From: Beta vulgaris subsp. vulgaris
Lineage: Eukaryota; Streptophyta; Magnoliopsida; Caryophyllales; Amaranthaceae
DNA length: 64,000 nucleotides
NCBI RefSeq assembly: GCF_026745355.1
Contig: NC_079207.1
Span: forward strand, 17,826,959 to 17,890,958
Direction of reading: 5' to 3'
This document shows positions 9,910 through 21,438 of the stretch, piece by piece. The notes under the pieces are model-generated. The model saw only the letters and a list, made by a program, of their open reading frames with translations. It did not search any database and was not told the DNA's origin. Each line of letters begins with the position of its first letter. Position 1 is the stretch's first letter. A program made the position numbers and the translations under genes.

Positions 9910-11374
9910 TGTTGAAACACAAGGTGACACTCAAGAAGGGGGGGGGGGAGTTGAATTGCGTGGTGAAATCTAATCGATTTTCGCAAAATTCCTTTTATGG
10001 CTCAGTGCCCGGCACTGTGCCAAACACTCGTAAATCACTGATTTGAGTTTTTGCGAATAATAAACTAAAAGGATGTGAAATTTGATACGCAAACACAGGA
10101 TATAACGTGGTTCAATCTCACCTCTGAGATCTACGTCCACAAGAAACAAAACTCTTTATTTCTTTGAACCCTAAAATATCAAACTCTTGATACAATAAGA
10201 TTCCCCTCACTACTAATCCTAGTAATGACTCCCAGCACTTAACTCTAAGTGTTGACACTCTCTATAATGTTAAAGTTACAGAAAAAGAACGATCCTCAAT
10301 AATGTGCTTCTTAGTCAAGCAAGTAGAGGACAATTACAATCGTATAATAGTAACTTAAATCTGACTCGCTCAGCGCTATGCTCAGTAGCGGAGGAAATAG
10401 TTTTCAACTTTTAATAGACTCGATTTTTCTCTCTGAAAACGTGAGATCTAGAAGTGAATTATGAATCCCTTTTATAGAACATGGATTGGACGACCATCCT
10501 TCCAAAGGATATCTTTCAATTCCTTAATTCAAGGGATTTAATTCTCTTTTAGAACATCAAACTTTATCTTTTTCCATCTTTATCTTTAATCTCAAAAAGA
10601 TATGTTTTCCATAACAGATTTTCTTTTCAACTCAAAAAGTATCTTCCAAAATAAAATCTAATTTTATAAAACTTGTTTTAGGAAATCTCGGATTTATAAA
10701 AATCTTTTAAAAACACGTTATTTTAAGGAAACACGGTTTTTTGCAAAATCTTATTTCTAAAACTCGTTTTTCCAAAATTTTATAAAACACGGTTTTATTA
10801 AATTCTTTTTCTAAAACTCATTTTTATAAAATCTTTTTCTAAAACTCATTTTTATAAAATCTTTTTCTAAAACACGTTTTCTTCCAAAATTCTTTTTCTA
10901 AAACTCGTTTTTATAAAATCTTTTTCTAAAACACGTTTTTTCCAAAATTCTTTTATAAAACACAGTTTTATTAAATTCTTTTTCTAAAACCCGTTTTTAT
11001 AAAATTCTTTTCTAAAACATTTGTTATGAAAATCTTTTACCTTATTTTGAAAACTAATTTCCTTTTTATATAGACATATAATATTAATACAATTATTTAT
11101 TTCCTTAACTCTAAGAAAATAATAATTATACTAATTTTATATTTCTATATTTAGCACATAACATATCACCAAGTTTGAGCATATTACATTTGAATACAAA
11201 GTAACTAATCTAAGGAACATATAAACTTGGACTTCATTCTTGATTCTTCTTTTCTTCAAAGTCTTCATTTATTAATTCCTTTCTTCATGCATCTGTTGCA
11301 ATGTTACACACTTTCATACTATAACATATTATATTAATTTTCATCATCAAAACATAACATGTATGTGCACAACA
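9910..11374 (-). repeat. Element B LTR 1 (outer, 3' end of the array)
   Basis: Plus-strand edges TGTTGAAACACAAGGTGAC and GTGCACAACA, 1465 bp. It contains a G homopolymer near 9942, the motif GGCACTGTGCC (10011-10021) and a degenerate tandem tract (10640-11040). Confidence 0.9.
10640..11040. repeat. Degenerate minisatellite inside the LTR
   Basis: Repeated variants of CTTTTTCTAAAACTCG followed by TTTTTATAAAAT, alternating with AAAACACG units. The same tract occurs in LTR 2 (about 15840-16160) and LTR 3 (about 43820-44140) with differences in unit number and sequence, so it existed before the array formed. Confidence 0.75.
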
Positions 11375-13055
11375 AATTCCCCCTTTTTGATGATGACAAA
11401 CCATAAATATAATATTGTTAAATAATCACTTGTTCTCCCTCAAAGTATGCATCATTAATCACATTAGGGAAAGTAACATAATATCATTCACATACGTTTT
11501 CACAAGTAACTTGGTAACCAAGATAATTTCATTCAATAGTCTAAGTATTATACCCATCTTCCCCCTTTTGACATTATTAAAAAGGATAGCATCAACATGT
11601 TTAGCGAGCCAAAGTGAGATATAGTCAGTAAAATACTTCAATTAGCTCAAGCAATAAATACTAAGGATGCTGGTGCTATGTCATAATCCAACTCACAATC
11701 CGAATTTAAGAAGCAAGAAATAATCATGAAGGATCATGGTTAGTAGCTAAGAATGTAAGATGGAGATAGGTAATGCAAGCTTAAAGATTTGAAATGGCAA
11801 TTGGATCAAAAGTGCTTAAACCCTTTTTCATATTTTCAACTTTCGCAAATAAACATCATAAGACTTTCTTCACTGTGGTACTGTGTGTGCCACTGTGCCA
11901 CTGAACAATCTATTTCCTTTCAAATATAACTAATCTTCGGATATACTGGAATCCAAAATAATGATTTTCAAACCTTTGAAAATATTTTTTCCATCTAGAA
12001 ATTGAACTCTAAGATTTATCTAACACAAGTGTCTTACTCTTCTTTTCTTTTCTTTTCTTCTCTCTCCTTTTTTTTTATTTTTTTTTATTTTTTTTTTTTT
12101 TTTTAAAGAGAGTCAGACCATACAATATTACTAGAGTCAATCAATAAGATATCAAAGGTGAAATAAGTTAATTCGAACCTCATTTTCTTCTAGATACATC
12201 TCATGGCACTGTGCCCCGCACAGTATGAAACAGTACTTTCATTCTTTCAAGCATTAGTGTTTCTTCCAACCTTTTCATGTTCCCCCTTAACTAATGCGTC
12301 TTCTTCTTTCACCATCTTATCAATATGTTATCTCCATATACCATGAATCAAGATTAAAAGCACTTGTTGAACTTTGGATGAATGTGTGAAGAAAAGAAGG
12401 ATAATAAAAGGGAAATGAAGATAAGGTGGGATATATGAAAAAAAAAAATGATGAGCACAAATGTCAAATTCATGAATAGAAAATCAGAATATTGGGCTAA
12501 AGATCAAGCTTGCTATAGGAGAAAGAATTTGCATTTCATAGCTCAAAAATTCGGCAACTTAGGATCATATAGCTTATTAGTTCGGCAACTTAGGATCATG
12601 ACATTAGGACAGCATCATTAGACCATTACGAGTCCTTTTATATCAAGTGGACCTTTACTCACAAAGCTTCACCAAGACATGCATCAATAACACTCTAATT
12701 AACATATTCAAAGGAGGACAATAGGCATAATATTCAACTAATTTCCAGAAATTAATCCCAAAACCACGAGTTATCTTGTAAAAGGTTCATGCATGACATT
12801 CAACATAATTACCTTGATCACATAATTACTTTTCAAACCACTTACCACCATCACATTCTCTATGGAGTGTGTTAAAGATTTGCCGACATTTCAAATACCA
12901 ATTTATCCTTTTTTATTAGTGCCAAATATAACACACCCTCCATGGTAGGCTACTAGTGAGAGGAATTGAGATTTATCACTAGTCATATGTCTTGAGCGCC
13001 TTTGTCAAGATACTATAGGCTGCTTCCTCTCACATTTGCCTGCAAAAGAATCACT
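11375..13055 (-). other. Element B internal region 1, non-coding part
   Basis: Downstream of gag on the minus strand where a complete element would carry pol. No retroviral domain is readable in any frame. Landmarks are the polypurine tract beside the LTR (11375-11393), a long T-rich tract (12030-12105), a duplicated TTCGGCAACTTAGGATCAT (12550-12568 and 12581-12599) and a GGCACTGTGCC motif (12205-12215). Confidence 0.7.
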
Positions 13056-15039
13056 TGTTAGTTTTAGGAACCCAGATTTGTTTGGTCCCTTTTTCTTACG
13101 CTGAGCATCAAGTATGTCTTCCTAACCCAGATTTGAGTAACACGTTTGATATTCTTTGCAATTCGATTTTTCTTTTTGTTGCAGTCGTCAATTAGATGAC
13201 CATTATTTCCACAAAAATTGCAAATTAGATATTCAGGAAGGCCCACGTATTTTTCTTTTCGAAAGTCTCTTTCGAAGGTTCTGGCACTGAGCCTGACACT
13301 GGGTTGCTGGTCAGTATATCCTAATCCAGTTTTGTTCATGTTGTTTTGGTGCTAGTTAAGTAATTTAGAGCATTCATTCCATTAGTCCATTTTTTGTGTA
13401 TCTTTCAAGTAATAGAAAGTTGTGATTCCAAAATTCAACTGAGGTATTTAAATCACTACTTCTTTTTCTGGAAATCTCTAAGTCTCTTTTAACTTTATCA
13501 AGTCTTCTCTTATCTTTGCATCACTAGGCAGCATTAGGAACAATCTAGATTTTGTCTTGAGTTCTTAAGTTCATCAACTCGTGATTTAATGTTTCAATTT
13601 GTTTCTCAAGACTAGATTTTTCAGCTTCAAACTCAGTGACTGGCACTGAGCCATTTACGAGGTCATCAACTAGAGTCTTTTCTGTTTTAGTGTGTTTATC
13701 TCTATGTCTTTCTCGTCAATCCTTTTCATCAGAGTTTTTTTTCTTTCAATAAATCCTTATATTCGTTTCTAATCCAATTTTTAGCCTGGTCAATTTTTTA
13801 TTTCCTTTTTCATGATATCAAAATTATCATTCATGTTTTGACAATCATCAATTACGTTTCCAAGCAAAGTGACAAGTTGACTTTTTGAAAGAAGATGAAT
13901 TGAAGGTTTTAAAGAAGTTAGGCTTACCTCACTGTCTTCTACCTCTTCAAGAGGGTTCGAACTTTTAGCCATCAAGCATAGATGTGAGTCGTCAGGGCAC
14001 AGTGCCGTCTTCAGAGTTGTCTGTACAGCATTCAGACATAATTTGCCTCGTGGCACTGTGCCTGGCACTGATCCTCGTCAGAATCCGAGTCTCCCCAACT
14101 GCCGCAATCATAGCTTTCTTGTACTTTTCTTCGACTGCCTTGTTTTTCCTTAGGCTTTTCTTCATCCACAGAGGGCATTCTTTAATCCTGTGATCAACTC
14201 ACCACACTTGAAACAACCAGAGTTAGTAGCACTTTTCTTAGGGTTAGAAGTAGTGCCTTTACCTTTGAAGTTTCCACTTCTCCTGAAGTTGTTGCTCCTT
14301 TCTTTTTAAGAAATTTTGAAACTTTCTAGTTAGAGACGCTACTTCTTCATCACTTTCACTATCATCCGTTTCTACTTCAGTTTTTAAGGCCAACCCTTTA
14401 TTCTTTGGTTCATTTGATTTAGGATCTAAAACAAGTTCATGGGTGAGAGTTTTGTTAGATCTTTAGCCTCTTGAATAGCAGTGATTTTGGGAAGCCATTT
14501 ATTAGTCAAACTTCTTAACAATTTCTAACTAAATCTTCAGAAGAATAGATTTTTCCTAAGGATTTTAGTTCATTAGTTATTAGTGTGAATCTGGTAAACA
14601 TATCTTTAATAGATTCGTCCTTATTCATTGTGAACAATTCATATTCATGGACTAGTAAATCTATCCTAGACTGTTTTACCTCATTTGTACCTTCATGGGC
14701 CAACTCCAGTGTGTCCCAAATTTCCTTAGCAGTAGTACATTCCGAGATTCTCGAATATTCATCAAGTCCAATTCCAGATTGGAGAATACTCATAGCTTTG
14801 TAATTCTTTTCGGCTTTTCCATAGTCAACAGAATTGTACTCATCTTCATCCTTGTCGATCAGGTTTCCTTCATCATCTTTGACTTGAATAGGGAGAGGTC
14901 TAGTCTTTATGATTCTCCAGCATTCAAAATCAGAACCTTGAATGTAGATTCTCATCCTAGTCTTCCACCATCCGTAGTCCTTTCCGTTGAAAGTAGGACA
15001 CTTGGAGTGCCTGTCACGATAGTCATCTTGCGTGTTCAT
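13056..15039 (-). pseudogene. Element B gag, copy 1 (UBN2-type, two zinc knuckles), frameshifted
   Basis: Starts at the ATG at 15037-15039 (MNTQDDYRDRHSKCP). The first 174 codons are open and carry the UBN2/Copia gag signature (FNGKDYGWWKTRMRIYI...IWDTLELAHEG). Several single-base changes then break the frame. Further parts are recognisable: an acidic Ser-rich stretch, a zinc knuckle, a hydrophilic coiled-coil-like segment (13400-13780), and a second knuckle CNFCGNNGHLIDDC at about 13190-13235. Gag would package element RNA. The closing part has basic residues (KKKNRIAKNIKR). Compare copy 2, which is better preserved in its middle and 3' half. Confidence 0.8.
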
Positions 15040-15079
15040 GATTTCTATTCTCTAGATGTTAGTCTTGCGAAAATAGCCT

Positions 15080-15091
15080 GCTCTGATACCA
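15080..15091 (-). promoter_or_regulatory. Primer-binding site of element B (copy 1)
   Basis: Read on the minus strand TGGTATCAGAGC lies two bases after the end of LTR 2. This is the standard plant Copia site complementary to the 3' end of initiator tRNA-Met. The same site occurs at 43047-43058 beside LTR 3. Confidence 0.9.
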
Positions 15092-15093
15092 CT

Positions 15094-16511
15094 TGTTGAA
15101 ACACAAGGTGACACTCAAGAAGGGGGGGGGGGGTTGAATTGAGTGGTGAAATCTAATCGATTTTCGAAAATTCCTTTTATGGCTCAGTGCCTGGCACTGT
15201 GCCAAACACTCGTAAATCGCTGATTTGAGTTTTTGCGAATAATAAACTAAAAGGATGTGAAATTTGATACGCAAACACAGGATATAACGTGGTTCAATCT
15301 CACCTCTGAGATCTACGTCCACAAGAAACAAAACTCTTTATTTCTTTGAACCCTAAAATATCAAACTCTTGATACAATAAGATTCCCCTCACTACTAATC
15401 CTAGTAATGACTCCCAGCACTTAACTCTAAGTGTTGACACTCTCTATAATGTTAAAGTTACAGAAAAAGAACGATCCTCAATAGTGTCCTTCTTAGTCAA
15501 GCAAGTAGAGGACAATTACAATCGTATAATAGTAACTTAAATCTGACTCGCTCAGTGCCAGAGGAAATAGTTTTCAGCTTTTAATAGATTCGATTTTTCT
15601 CTCTGAAAACGTGAGATCAAGAAGTGAATTATGAATCCCTTTTATAGAACATGGATTGGACGACCATCCTTCCAAAGGATATCTTTCAATTCCTTAATTC
15701 AAGGGATTTAATTCTCTTTTAGAAAATCAAACTTTATCTTTTTCCATCTTTATCTTTAATCTTAAAAAGATATGTTTTCCATAACAGATTTTCTTTTCAA
15801 CTCAAAAAGTATCTTCCAAAATAAAATCTGATTTTATAAAACTTGTTTTGGGAAATCTCGGATTTATAAAAATCTTTTCAAAACACGTTATTTTAAGGAA
15901 ACACGGTTTTTTGCAAAATCTTTTTTCTAAAACTCGTTTTTCCAAAATTTTATAAAACACGGTTTTATTAAATTCTTTTTCTAAAACTCGTTTTTATAAA
16001 ATCTTTTTCTAAAACACGTTTTCTTCCAAAATTCTTTTTCTAAAACTCGTTTTTATAAAATCTTTTTTCTAAAACGCGTTTTTTCCAAAATTCTTTTATA
16101 AAACACGGTTTTCTTAAATTCTTTTTCTAAAACTCGTTTTTATAAAATTCTCTTCTAAAACATTTGTTATGAAAATCTTTTACCTTATTTTGAAACTAAT
16201 TCCTTTTATATATAGACATATAATATTAATACATTTATTTATTTCCTTAACTCTAAGAAATAATAATTATACTAATTTTATATTTCTATATTTAGCACAT
16301 AGCATATCACCAAGTTTGAGCATATTACATTTGAATACAAAGTAACTAATCTAAGGAACATATAAACTTGGACTTCATTCTTGATTCTTTTTCTTCAAAG
16401 TCTTCATTTATTATTCCTTTCTTCATGCATCTGTTGAATGTTACACACTTTCATACTATAACATATTATATTAATTTTCATCATCAAAACATAACATGTA
16501 TATGCACAACA
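15094..16511 (-). repeat. Element B LTR 2 (shared middle LTR)
   Basis: 1418 bp, with edges like LTR 1 (TGTTGAAACACAAGGTGAC to ATGCACAACA). On its left it meets a primer-binding site and on its right a polypurine tract, so it serves as 5' LTR of one unit and 3' LTR of the other. Confidence 0.9.
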
Positions 16512-19500
16512 AATTCCCCTTTTTGATGATGACAAACCATAAATATAATATTGTTAAATAATCACTTGTTCCCCCTCAAAGTATGCATCATTAATCACAT
16601 TAGGGAAAGTAACATAATATCATTCACATACGTTTTCACAAGTAACTTGGTAACCAAGATAATTTCATTCAATAGTCTAAGTATTTGACATAGGAAAAAC
16701 TAGGTCGTTACTGATCTCCTAAGGTCAAACAAAATCTAACTAAATCACTAAACTAAGTAAAGTGATAAGTAAAGGTCGAAATCCACCGGGACTAAGGAAC
16801 ACCAAAATGTATTGATAAAACAATAAGCTAGGCCGGAATCAAGTCGGAAATTGTTAATAACCAACTAAGAACTACGAAAAAGCTAAATATCAAAGATAAC
16901 TAAAGTTAGGAGATGGGATTAAACACCAACTAATCATGAAATAGGCATAAGAATATCAAACATAGAATAATACATGAACACTACTTGAATTAGCTATTGA
17001 CCCAACACACAACTCCCATCCTACTCTCATAGGCGGAGAAATCCTCAAAGACATCAAATAAGGACTCTCATCCATTACTAACATATCCCGAGGTTCCAAG
17101 TAACCCAAGTCAATAATAGAAATCAATAGGTCACACTCTCATGCCAACCTAAATCAATCAACTTCATCTAATACGACATTCAAGTGATCAAAGATAATGC
17201 AACATAGATTAGAAGAGCTAAACAAGCAATAATTTAATCACGCAAATCTCTAAATCCAATCTCAAATGCCCAATTCAACCATGGTTGGGTTTTCACCCAA
17301 ACCCTAACCAACAAACTACTCCATAAATACAAAATGAGGACTTTAGAGAAATTAAACTTTAATAATATGATAATAATCATTCATCTAACATTAATCTAAA
17401 TAAAATAAATCATAAATAATTAAACTAATCATGAACAACTAATCTAAGAAAAACAATTAAAATAAAACAATAAAAAAGGAGATAGAGTAAGAAATGCTCA
17501 TTGATTAATGGTTGAAAGTTCCAATACAAGTGTCACCCTTGAATCTACAATCTTCCAAATTTCTTTGAGTTTTCTCCCTTTTCTCCCTCTAGGTTTTGAG
17601 ATTTCTCTCACTTAAAATCCTAATCTAAGACTAATGGAGGCTAATCCCTCTTCAAAATTAGGTCCCCCTTCATGAATAGGGATGATTCCTATTTATAGGT
17701 CCAATTATTACATCATTAAAGAGTCGCGAAAAAAAACAGAGCTGTCCGGAAATTTGAAAGGAGCGGGCGCTCCTTTATAAATAGGAGCGGGCGCTGCTAT
17801 GGTAACTGGGCAAAACAGACAGTTGGAGCGACCAGAGAGCGACCTGGGAGCGGGAGCTCCAAAAACAAGGAGCGGGTGCTCCTTTGAAAAGGGAGTGGGC
17901 GCTCCTAAGAAAACTGCACAAACAGCTCAACTTCAAATGACCATAACTTTCTCGTTTTTATTGCAAATCAAGCATGTGACCTATCGTTGGAAAGATAACG
18001 AGCCAAATTTTACTCTCCAATTTGAATCACTGAAAAATAATTTGTAGTATGGAAGATATGATCGTTCAAAGTGGACTATCTTGTGAACCTTGCTTCTTCA
18101 ACTTCCATTTGCCTCCGTCCCTTCATCATTCATGGTTTACTCCACAATTGTGCATTCCTTTGGCTTCTATAGATGAAATTAAAAGTATATTTTAATTGGA
18201 CCTGTAAAGAACCAATAAAATAATGTAAAAAGTAACTTGAAAAGTAAAACAAAGACATATCTAAAAAGAACTAGTAAAACCAAAAAAAAGGTGCATTTTA
18301 AGCAAAACAAACAAATAAAAGAGGGTAAAATACAAAATAAGGTTAAATATAGGGATAAATAAGAGGTTTAGAGTGATATAAATATCACTCATCAGTATTA
18401 TACCCATCTTCCCCCTTTTGACATTATCAAAAAGGATAGCATCAACATGTTTAGCGAGCCAAAGTGAGATATAGTTAGTAAAATACTTCAATTAGCTCAA
18501 GCAATAAATACTAAGGATGCTGGTGCTATGTCATAATCCAACTCACAATCCGAAGTCATTAAGCAAACATATAATCCAACTCACAATCCGAATTTAAGAA
18601 GCAAGAAATAATCATGAAGGATCATGGTTAGTAGCTAAGAATGTAAGATGGAAATAGGTAATGCAAGCTTAAAGATTTGAAATAGCAATTGGATCAATAA
18701 GTGCTTAAACCCTTTTTCATATTTTCAACTTTCGCAAATAAACATCATAAGACTTTCTTCACTGTGGCACTGTGTGTGCCACTGTGCCACTGAACAAACT
18801 ATTTCTTTTCAAATATAACTAATCTTCGGATATACTAGAATCCAAAATAATGATTTTCAAACCTTTGATAATATTTTTTCCATCTAGAAATTGAACGCTA
18901 AGATTTATCTAACACAAGTGTCTTACTCTTCTTTTCTTTTCTTTTCTTCTCTCTCTCTTTTTTTTTATTTTATTTATTTATTATTATTATTTTTTTTTAA
19001 AGAGAGTCAGACCATACAATATTACTCAATCAATAAGATATCAAAGGTGAAATAAGTTAATTCGAACCTCATTTTCTTCTAGATACATCTCATGGCAATG
19101 TGCCCCGCACAGTATGAAACAGTAATTTTATTCTTTCAAGCATTAGTGTTTCTTCCAACCTTTTCATGTTCCCCCTTAACTAATGCGTCTTCTCTTTCAC
19201 CATCTTATCAATATGTCTATGCTCCATATACCATGAATCAAGAATAAAAGCACTTGTTGAACTTTGGATGAATGTGTGAAGAAAAGAAGGATAATAAAAG
19301 GGAAATGAAGATAAGGTGGGATATATGAAAGAAAAAAATGATGACGCACAAATGTCAAATTCATGAATAGAAAATCAGAATATTGGGCTAAAGATCAAGC
19401 TTGCTATAGGATAAAGAATTTGCATTTCATAGCTCAAAAATTCGGCAACTTAGGATCATATAGCTTATTAGTTCGGCAACTTAGGATCATGACATTAGGA

Positions 19501-19942
19501 CAACATCATTAGACCATTACGAGTCCTTTTATATCAAGTGGACCTTTACTTACAAAGCTTCACCAAGATATGTATCAATAACACTCTAATTAACATATTC
19601 AAAGGAGGACAATAGGCATAATATTCAACTAATTTCCAGAAATTAATCCCAAAACCACGAGTTATCTTGTAAAAGGTTCATGCATGACATTCAACATAAT
19701 TACCTTGATCACATAATTACTTTTCAAACCACTTACCACCATCACATTCTCTATGGAGTGTGTTGAAGATTTGCCGACATTTCAAATACCAATTTATCTC
19801 TTTTTATTAGTGCCAAATATAACACACCCTCCATGGTAGGCTACTAGTGAGAGAAATTGAGATTTATCACTAGTCATATGTCTTGAGCGGCCTTTGTCAA
19901 GATACTATAGGCTGCTTCCTCTCACATTTGCCTGCAAAAGAA
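16512..19942 (-). other. Element B internal region 2, non-coding part (hosts a solo LTR)
   Basis: Colinear with 11375-13055 once the solo LTR at 16686-18394 is removed. It carries an extra duplicated stretch (AATCCAACTCACAATCCGAA occurs twice between 18533 and 18592) that copy 1 lacks. No pol sequence. Confidence 0.75.
16686..18394 (-). mobile_element. Solo LTR, Tat/Athila-like Gypsy, 1709 bp, TSD GTATT
   Basis: TGACATAGG...CACTCATCA, flanked by GTATT at 16681-16685 and 18395-18399; the uninterrupted target is seen in copy 1 (GTCTAAGTATTATACCC, near 11540). A motif resembling the U5 end of Tat/Athila LTRs (minus strand TAGTCCCGGTGGATTTCGAC) lies near its left edge, so it reads right to left. 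A cluster of GC-rich palindromes lies at 17759-17910 beside TTATAAATA. Confidence 0.8.
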
Positions 19943-21433
19943 TCACTTGTTAGTTTTAGGAACCCAGATTTGTTTGGGTCCCTTTTTCTTACGCTGAGCA
20001 TCAAGTATGTCTTTCCTAACCCAGATTTGAGTAACACGTTTAATATTCTTTGCAATTCGATTTTTCTTTTTGTTGCAGTCGTCAATTAGATGACCATTAT
20101 TTCCACAAAAATTGCAAATTAGATATTCAGGAAGGCCCACGTATTTTCTCTTTTGAAAGTCTCTTTCGAAGGTTCTGGCACTGAGCCTGGCACTGGGTTG
20201 CTGGTCAGTATATCCTAATCCAGTTTTGTTGATGTTGTTTGTGGTGCTAGTTAAGTAACTTAGAGCATTCATTCCATTATCCCATTTTTCGTGCATCTTT
20301 CAAGTAATAGAAAGTTGTGATTCCGAAAATTCAACTAAGGAATTTAAATCACTACTTCTTTTTCTGGAAATCTCTAAGTCTCTTTTAACTTTATCAAGCT
20401 CTTCTCTTATCATTGCACCACTAGGCAGCATTAGCGGAACAATCCTAGATTTTTGTCTTGAGTTCTTAAGTTCAACCAACTCGTGATTTAATGTTTCAGT
20501 TTGTTTCTCAAGACTAGATTTTTCAGCTTCGAACTCAGTTACTGGCACTGAGCCATTTACGAGGTCATCAACTAGATTCTTTTCGTGTTTTAGTGTGTTT
20601 ATCTCTATATCTTTCTCGTCAATCCTTTTCATCAGAGTTTTGTTTTCTTTCAATAAATCCTTATATTCCGTTTCTAATCCAATTTTTAGCCTGGTCAAGT
20701 TTTTTTTTCCTTTTTCATGATATCAAAATCATCATTCATGTTTTGACAATCATCAATTACGTTTCCAAGCAAAGTGACAAGTTGACTTTTTGAAAGAAGA
20801 TGAATTGAAGGTTTTAAAGAAGTTAGGCTTACCTCACTGTCTTCTACCTCTTCGAGAGGATTCGAACTTTTAGCCATCAAGCATAAATGTGAGTCGTCAG
20901 GGCACAGTGCCGTCTTCAGAGATATCTGTACAACATTCAGACATAATTTGTCCTCGTGGCACTGTGCCTGGCACTGATCCTCGTCAGAGTCCAAGTCTCC
21001 CTACACTGCCGCAATCATAGCTTTCTTGTACTTTTTCTTCGACTGCCCTTGTTTTTCCTTAGGCTTTTCTTCATTCCACAGAGGGCATTCTTTAATCCTG
21101 TGATCAAACTCACCACACTTGAAACAACCAGAGTTAGTAGCACTTTTCTTAGGGTTAGAAGTAGTGCCTTTACCTTTGAAGTTTCCACTTCTCCTGAAGT
21201 TGTTGCTCCTGTTCTTTTTTAAGAAATTTTGGAACTTTCTAGTTAGAGACGCTACTTCTTCATCACTTTCACTATCATCCGTTTCTACTTCAGTTTTTAA
21301 GGCCAACCCTTTATTCTTTGGTTCATTTGATTTAGGATCTAAAACAAGTTCATGAGTCATTAAAGAACCAATTAGTTGTTATAGTGAGAGTTTTGTTAGA
21401 TCTTTAGCCTCTTGAATAGCAGTGATTTTGGGA
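19943..21433 (-). pseudogene. Element B gag, copy 2, middle and 3' part
   Basis: The best-preserved copy. From 21360 downward it reads an acidic region, then zinc knuckle 1 (CFKCGEFDHRIKEC, about 21105-21150) followed by a Lys-rich segment, a variable region with DDSHLCLMAKSSNPLEE, a long Glu/Lys/Leu-rich stretch that looks coiled-coil (20300-20698), zinc knuckle 2 (CNFCGNNGHLIDDC, about 20080-20125) and the stop after WVPKTNK at 19943. Frames change at about 21000, 20700 and 20300. Two CCHC knuckles separated by a coiled coil is unusual for a Copia gag. Confidence 0.8.
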
Positions 21434-21438
21434 ACCCA

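Noticed and set aside
10640..11040. CRISPR-like array
   Set aside because: Units are degenerate, adjacent and without unique spacers, in a plant LTR; it is a minisatellite.
9910..16511. Interpretation of LTR 1-body 1-LTR 2 as a separate insertion next to another element
   Set aside because: No TSD flanks the middle LTR and it is bounded by body sequence of the same family on both sides; outer CCCTT repeats fit one tandem array.
16685..18393. Alternative element borders with TSD AGTAT
   Set aside because: Shifting by one base gives TG...CA termini with GTATT duplications, the expected LTR form.
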